From assembly GCF_016808095.1 (NCBI RefSeq), contig NC_068971.1:52593631-52657630 (forward strand): 64,000 nt of DNA, read 5' to 3'. The notes beneath the pieces are model-generated. The model did no database searches. It was given only the letters and a program-made list of their open reading frames with translations, and was not told the origin of the DNA. Shown here one piece after another: positions 61,186-64,000 of the stretch (positions within the stretch are counted from its first letter, which is position 1; every line of letters begins with the position of its first letter). Source of the DNA: Vigna angularis. Its lineage: Eukaryota; Streptophyta; Magnoliopsida; Fabales; Fabaceae. Made by a program: the position numbers and the translations under genes.

Positions 61186-64000
61186 ATGAGAATGTTGCCT
61201 GTTTGCTCAGCCACCCCGAGCTATTCCGCGTCTTCCCAGGTCGATTCCTACCCATTTCTTTTCATTCTTCTTTCTTCACCATTCTTACGTACCCATCAAT
61301 CAAAATTCTCAATTCAGCCATGGGAATCATGTTTTTGTGAAATACTCTACTTTTATTTATCTGGGTGTTTCAGTTTATCACTTCTGTTATCTCTGCGGTG
61401 TTAGTTTTTGTTTACTTAAAACACGTAACCTTGTTCTTGCAGATCCCCTTGTTTGGGGGATTGCTTCCCAATCGGAAAGATCTCGAGAGCAGACTTGTGG
61501 TTGAAGAAGGCGTGCATTTGGCTTCGCAACATGGAACTTATTCACTCAGAAATTCATTTGCAGTGCGCGCTGCTACAAAGACGGTCTTGGATGGTTTTTC
61601 TTCTACAAGTGAACCGGGAGGATACCTTACAATCCCACGGGGTTATTCACCACTGACAACCGACGGACATCATTCACTGAGGCACTTGGAAAGTTATCAT
61701 TTATCCACTGTGCCAGAGGGATTAGTGGCCTTTGCAGAAGAACAGTCCACTCCACAACCAGAAACATTATCAAGTACTGATATAATACCAGAGAATTTTG
61801 CCCCAAGGCTTAGTTCAATTAATGTGGACAATGAATCATTAGCCAGTACAAAAGCAAGTGTTGGGGATTTTCTTTCTGGAATCAATGACTCATTCAAGGC
61901 CTCAATCAGTCAGGGAGAAAATGCTTTACGAAGCTCACTGGATACAGTCACTTCTTTTGCAGATTCTGTTGGTAAAACTGCTACTAAATCTGTTGATAAT
62001 GCTTTTAGTAAGGCATTTTCTGCTGTTGATCAAACAGGAGACATAGCAAACAATAAACTCACTAGCTTTTCAAGTGGGCTGAGTGGAGTCACAAATAAAG
62101 CACCTGCTGTGGCTATTGATGTGTTGCGCCGCGCAATTGTAGTAGTAGAGAGTTCCCTGACAAGCGGGGCTTCGTATGTTGTCTACCTATATGGGTCGGC
62201 CAAGGATCTCCTTCCAGCAGGGATTAGGGACACAGTCAATGTATATGAAGATAAAGCAACAGAAATCTTGAGGCCTGTTGGTTCTGCAACACAAAGGGTA
62301 ATTTTACTGAATAACAGAAGTTTCGATAAGATCCTTTACTCTCAATTTTACCTGATTCATAGTCTTCACTTTACTACATAAATTATTTGCTGTTACTGGT
62401 GGATGAAATATTTTGAATCCATGTTCTCAACATGCTGTTTCGTTTCACAAACATTTTAACTTTGATGAATGTTTCTAGTCTGTTTATGCATTGAACAATT
62501 TATGCTCCATCCGTAGATATACACGGGTGTCTACTCATTGGAGAAGACTTTTGGCTTGGATCCAAATGACCCAATTATTCCATTTTTTGTTCTTGTAGGC
62601 TCTTCAGCCACATTATGGTATGTGAATTTTCCTTCCTCAAAAGTAAATTTTGTTGTTTATGTATTGGATAATAAAATTTCCATAAAGAAACGCTATCGGT
62701 AATAGATTTCATAGATATGCAGGGCCTTTTATTGGTTGTGGACATATGGAGGGTATTCAGGAGATTTGTCCCCTAAATCAGCTTTGGAGCTTTTGTCTGA
62801 GGATGGAAATGCTGCACTTATTGATGTCCGCTCTGAGGCAAGTTACGACTAACTTTTCTGGCTTTTATTCGGAGCAGGAAAAAATGTTGTATAATTCATG
62901 AACCACCCCGTGTTTTGATGCCATTCCAATTTTGGTCAACACTTCTTCCCAATTTGAACAATGGTTTCCGCATATTTTGAAAGTTTTCCTTGCATTAGTT
63001 TGGCTTGCTTTTTGATTCGAAGTTTGACCAATGAGAAGTCACTGCTCCTTTTTTCTTCAGGAATTGCGAGAAAGAGATGGCGTTCCTGATCTCCGACGAG
63101 CTGCTCGGTTTCGTTATGCAAGTGTAACTCCTCTCGAGGTTGGTTTAAAGCACAATAATGTTTAAAAGATGTGGTTGGAATTGTTGTGGTACACTTTATC
63201 GCTGGTAAAGGGAACAAATCCAGAATCTTGGTCACTTGTTATTTGGATTAGCAACTAATTTATAATCTTTCTACTGCTAAATGACATTATGCAATTGTCA
63301 GGTTGATGGTTCCATACGCAAGTTGTTGAAGAGTGGTAGAGACCTCGAAGATTCCTTGATTGCTGTTATTATTCGAAATTTGAAGACTGTTAAGGTGTTT
63401 ATCTTTGTATCTTGGAATAGGGTCTATTGTTCTGAATAAAATTAGTCGAAAGTCCATGGAATAACCCCAGAAAAATATTCCTCTTTTGGATTTCTTCTAC
63501 TTGACATTCTTTGCAAAATGGTATATTATACCCACTGTTCTATTTCTCTCTCTATTTTAATGAGGTGAACGTATACTTTTCACATGTGATTAGAAGTTGG
63601 CATGAAAAATGATGTCTTAAAATCTTATTTTCTCTGGCCTATAGGACAGTTCCAAGGTTATAGTGTTGGATGCTGATGGTACTCGTTCTAAAGGCATTGC
63701 AAGATCCTTGAAGAAGATTGGGGTCAAGGCAAGTCTTCTAATACCTGCTGATATTTTGCTGCAAAACTACTGATATGTTACATAAAATTATTGGCTGAGA
63801 TTAACTTTGTACTACGAGATGTGGCATCTAGGTTGGGAATATCAGTTTACACTGCTTCCTTGTCTGACATAGAATTCTTCAAATTGGCATTTGTATTTAA
63901 AGGTTGGGGTTGGAGAGTTTTCTCATCATGGGGGAAAAAGTAAGATCATAGTAGAGAAAAATTCCAGTAAATGTACTCATAGTATTCCACATAACTTAAG
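61186..64000 (+). CDS. Plastid rhodanese-like/CaS-like membrane protein, 5' part (460 codons visible)
   Basis: Visible exons are 61186-61239, 61443-62297, 62517-62617, 62723-62837, 63061-63138, 63302-63394 and 63645-63728; the gene runs off the window. The N-terminus (MRMLPVCSATPSYSASSQ) looks like a plastid transit peptide. A long middle part has weak helical repeats (SISQGENALRSSLDTVTSFADSVGK), as in the calcium-sensing receptor CaS. A membrane segment lies at about residues 325-343 (VGSSATLWAFYWLW). A rhodanese domain then begins with NAALIDVRSEELRERDGVPDLRRAARFRYASV. Its active-site loop reads DADGTRS, with Asp where active rhodaneses have Cys, so it is probably not a sulfurtransferase. 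Gene At3g59780 of Arabidopsis seems the nearest relative. Two introns start with GC (62838 and 63729), both AG|GCAAGT. The start codon is the first ATG of the frame; a second follows two codons later. Confidence 0.85.

Noticed and set aside
1..64000. CRISPR arrays, tRNA or rRNA genes, LTR-retrotransposon coding regions, organelle DNA insertions
   Set aside because: Looked for characteristic repeats, TPsiC-like arms, reverse transcriptase/integrase motifs and organelle gene fragments; none seen by eye. A tRNA scan and repeat masking would be decisive.

Overview
This is a nuclear, euchromatic plant window, most probably from a legume of the bean/soybean tribe (Phaseoleae). The evidence is split genes with short AT-rich GT-AG introns, very AT-rich spacers with plant-type microsatellites, plant-only families (RALF, HSFA5, PPR, GT47, GAE), and a cytosolic serine hydroxymethyltransferase of 471 residues that closely resembles the soybean Rhg4-type enzyme as I remember it. 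I cannot fix the species. No LTR-retrotransposon coding sequence, tRNA, rRNA or CRISPR array was seen.

Layout, left to right: selenium-binding protein (247-3096, +); METTL18/HPM1-like methyltransferase (5147-8210, -); GT47 exostosin/MUR3-like glycosyltransferase (9299-10729, -); GH28 polygalacturonase (12440-14150, -); heat stress factor HSFA5 (18025-19608, +); RALF peptide precursor (21474-21860, +); decayed 3' part of an S-adenosylhomocysteine hydrolase gene (25259-25752, -); cytosolic SHMT (26429-28273, +); PPR gene with disrupted frame (29399-30955, +); a small relic of a WEX-like exon (about 31582-31632, +); RAD50 with 27 exons (32236-41383, -); Werner-like exonuclease WEX (43680-46574, +); a broken partial copy of WEX (47757-48030, +); UDP-glucuronate 4-epimerase GAE (51683-53017, +); organellar glycine-rich RNA-binding protein (56694-57812, -); and the 5' part of a plastid rhodanese/CaS-like gene (61186 to beyond 64000, +). 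Exon sums of all complete split genes were checked for reading frame; RAD50 gives 1,316 codons plus stop.

The genes are mostly independent housekeeping, wall, signalling and DNA-repair genes rather than a pathway cluster. What ties them together is ancestry. From memory of Arabidopsis locus numbers, SBP1, a methyltransferase, an exostosin, HSFA5, a RALF, SAHH1, SHM4, WEX and GRP2 lie in the same neighbourhood of chromosome 4 (At4g13850-At4g14040), and SBP3, RALFL24, GAE6 and a GRP lie together on chromosome 3 (At3g23800-At3g23830). The window therefore looks like a less-fractionated version of both, and the dead SAHH piece sits where a SAHH gene is expected.

I found no convincing previously undescribed system. 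The points most worth a second look are the SAHH remnant at its ancestral position, two WEX relics lying on either side of RAD50-WEX, three GC-AG introns in two genes, and the paired frame disruptions in the PPR gene.
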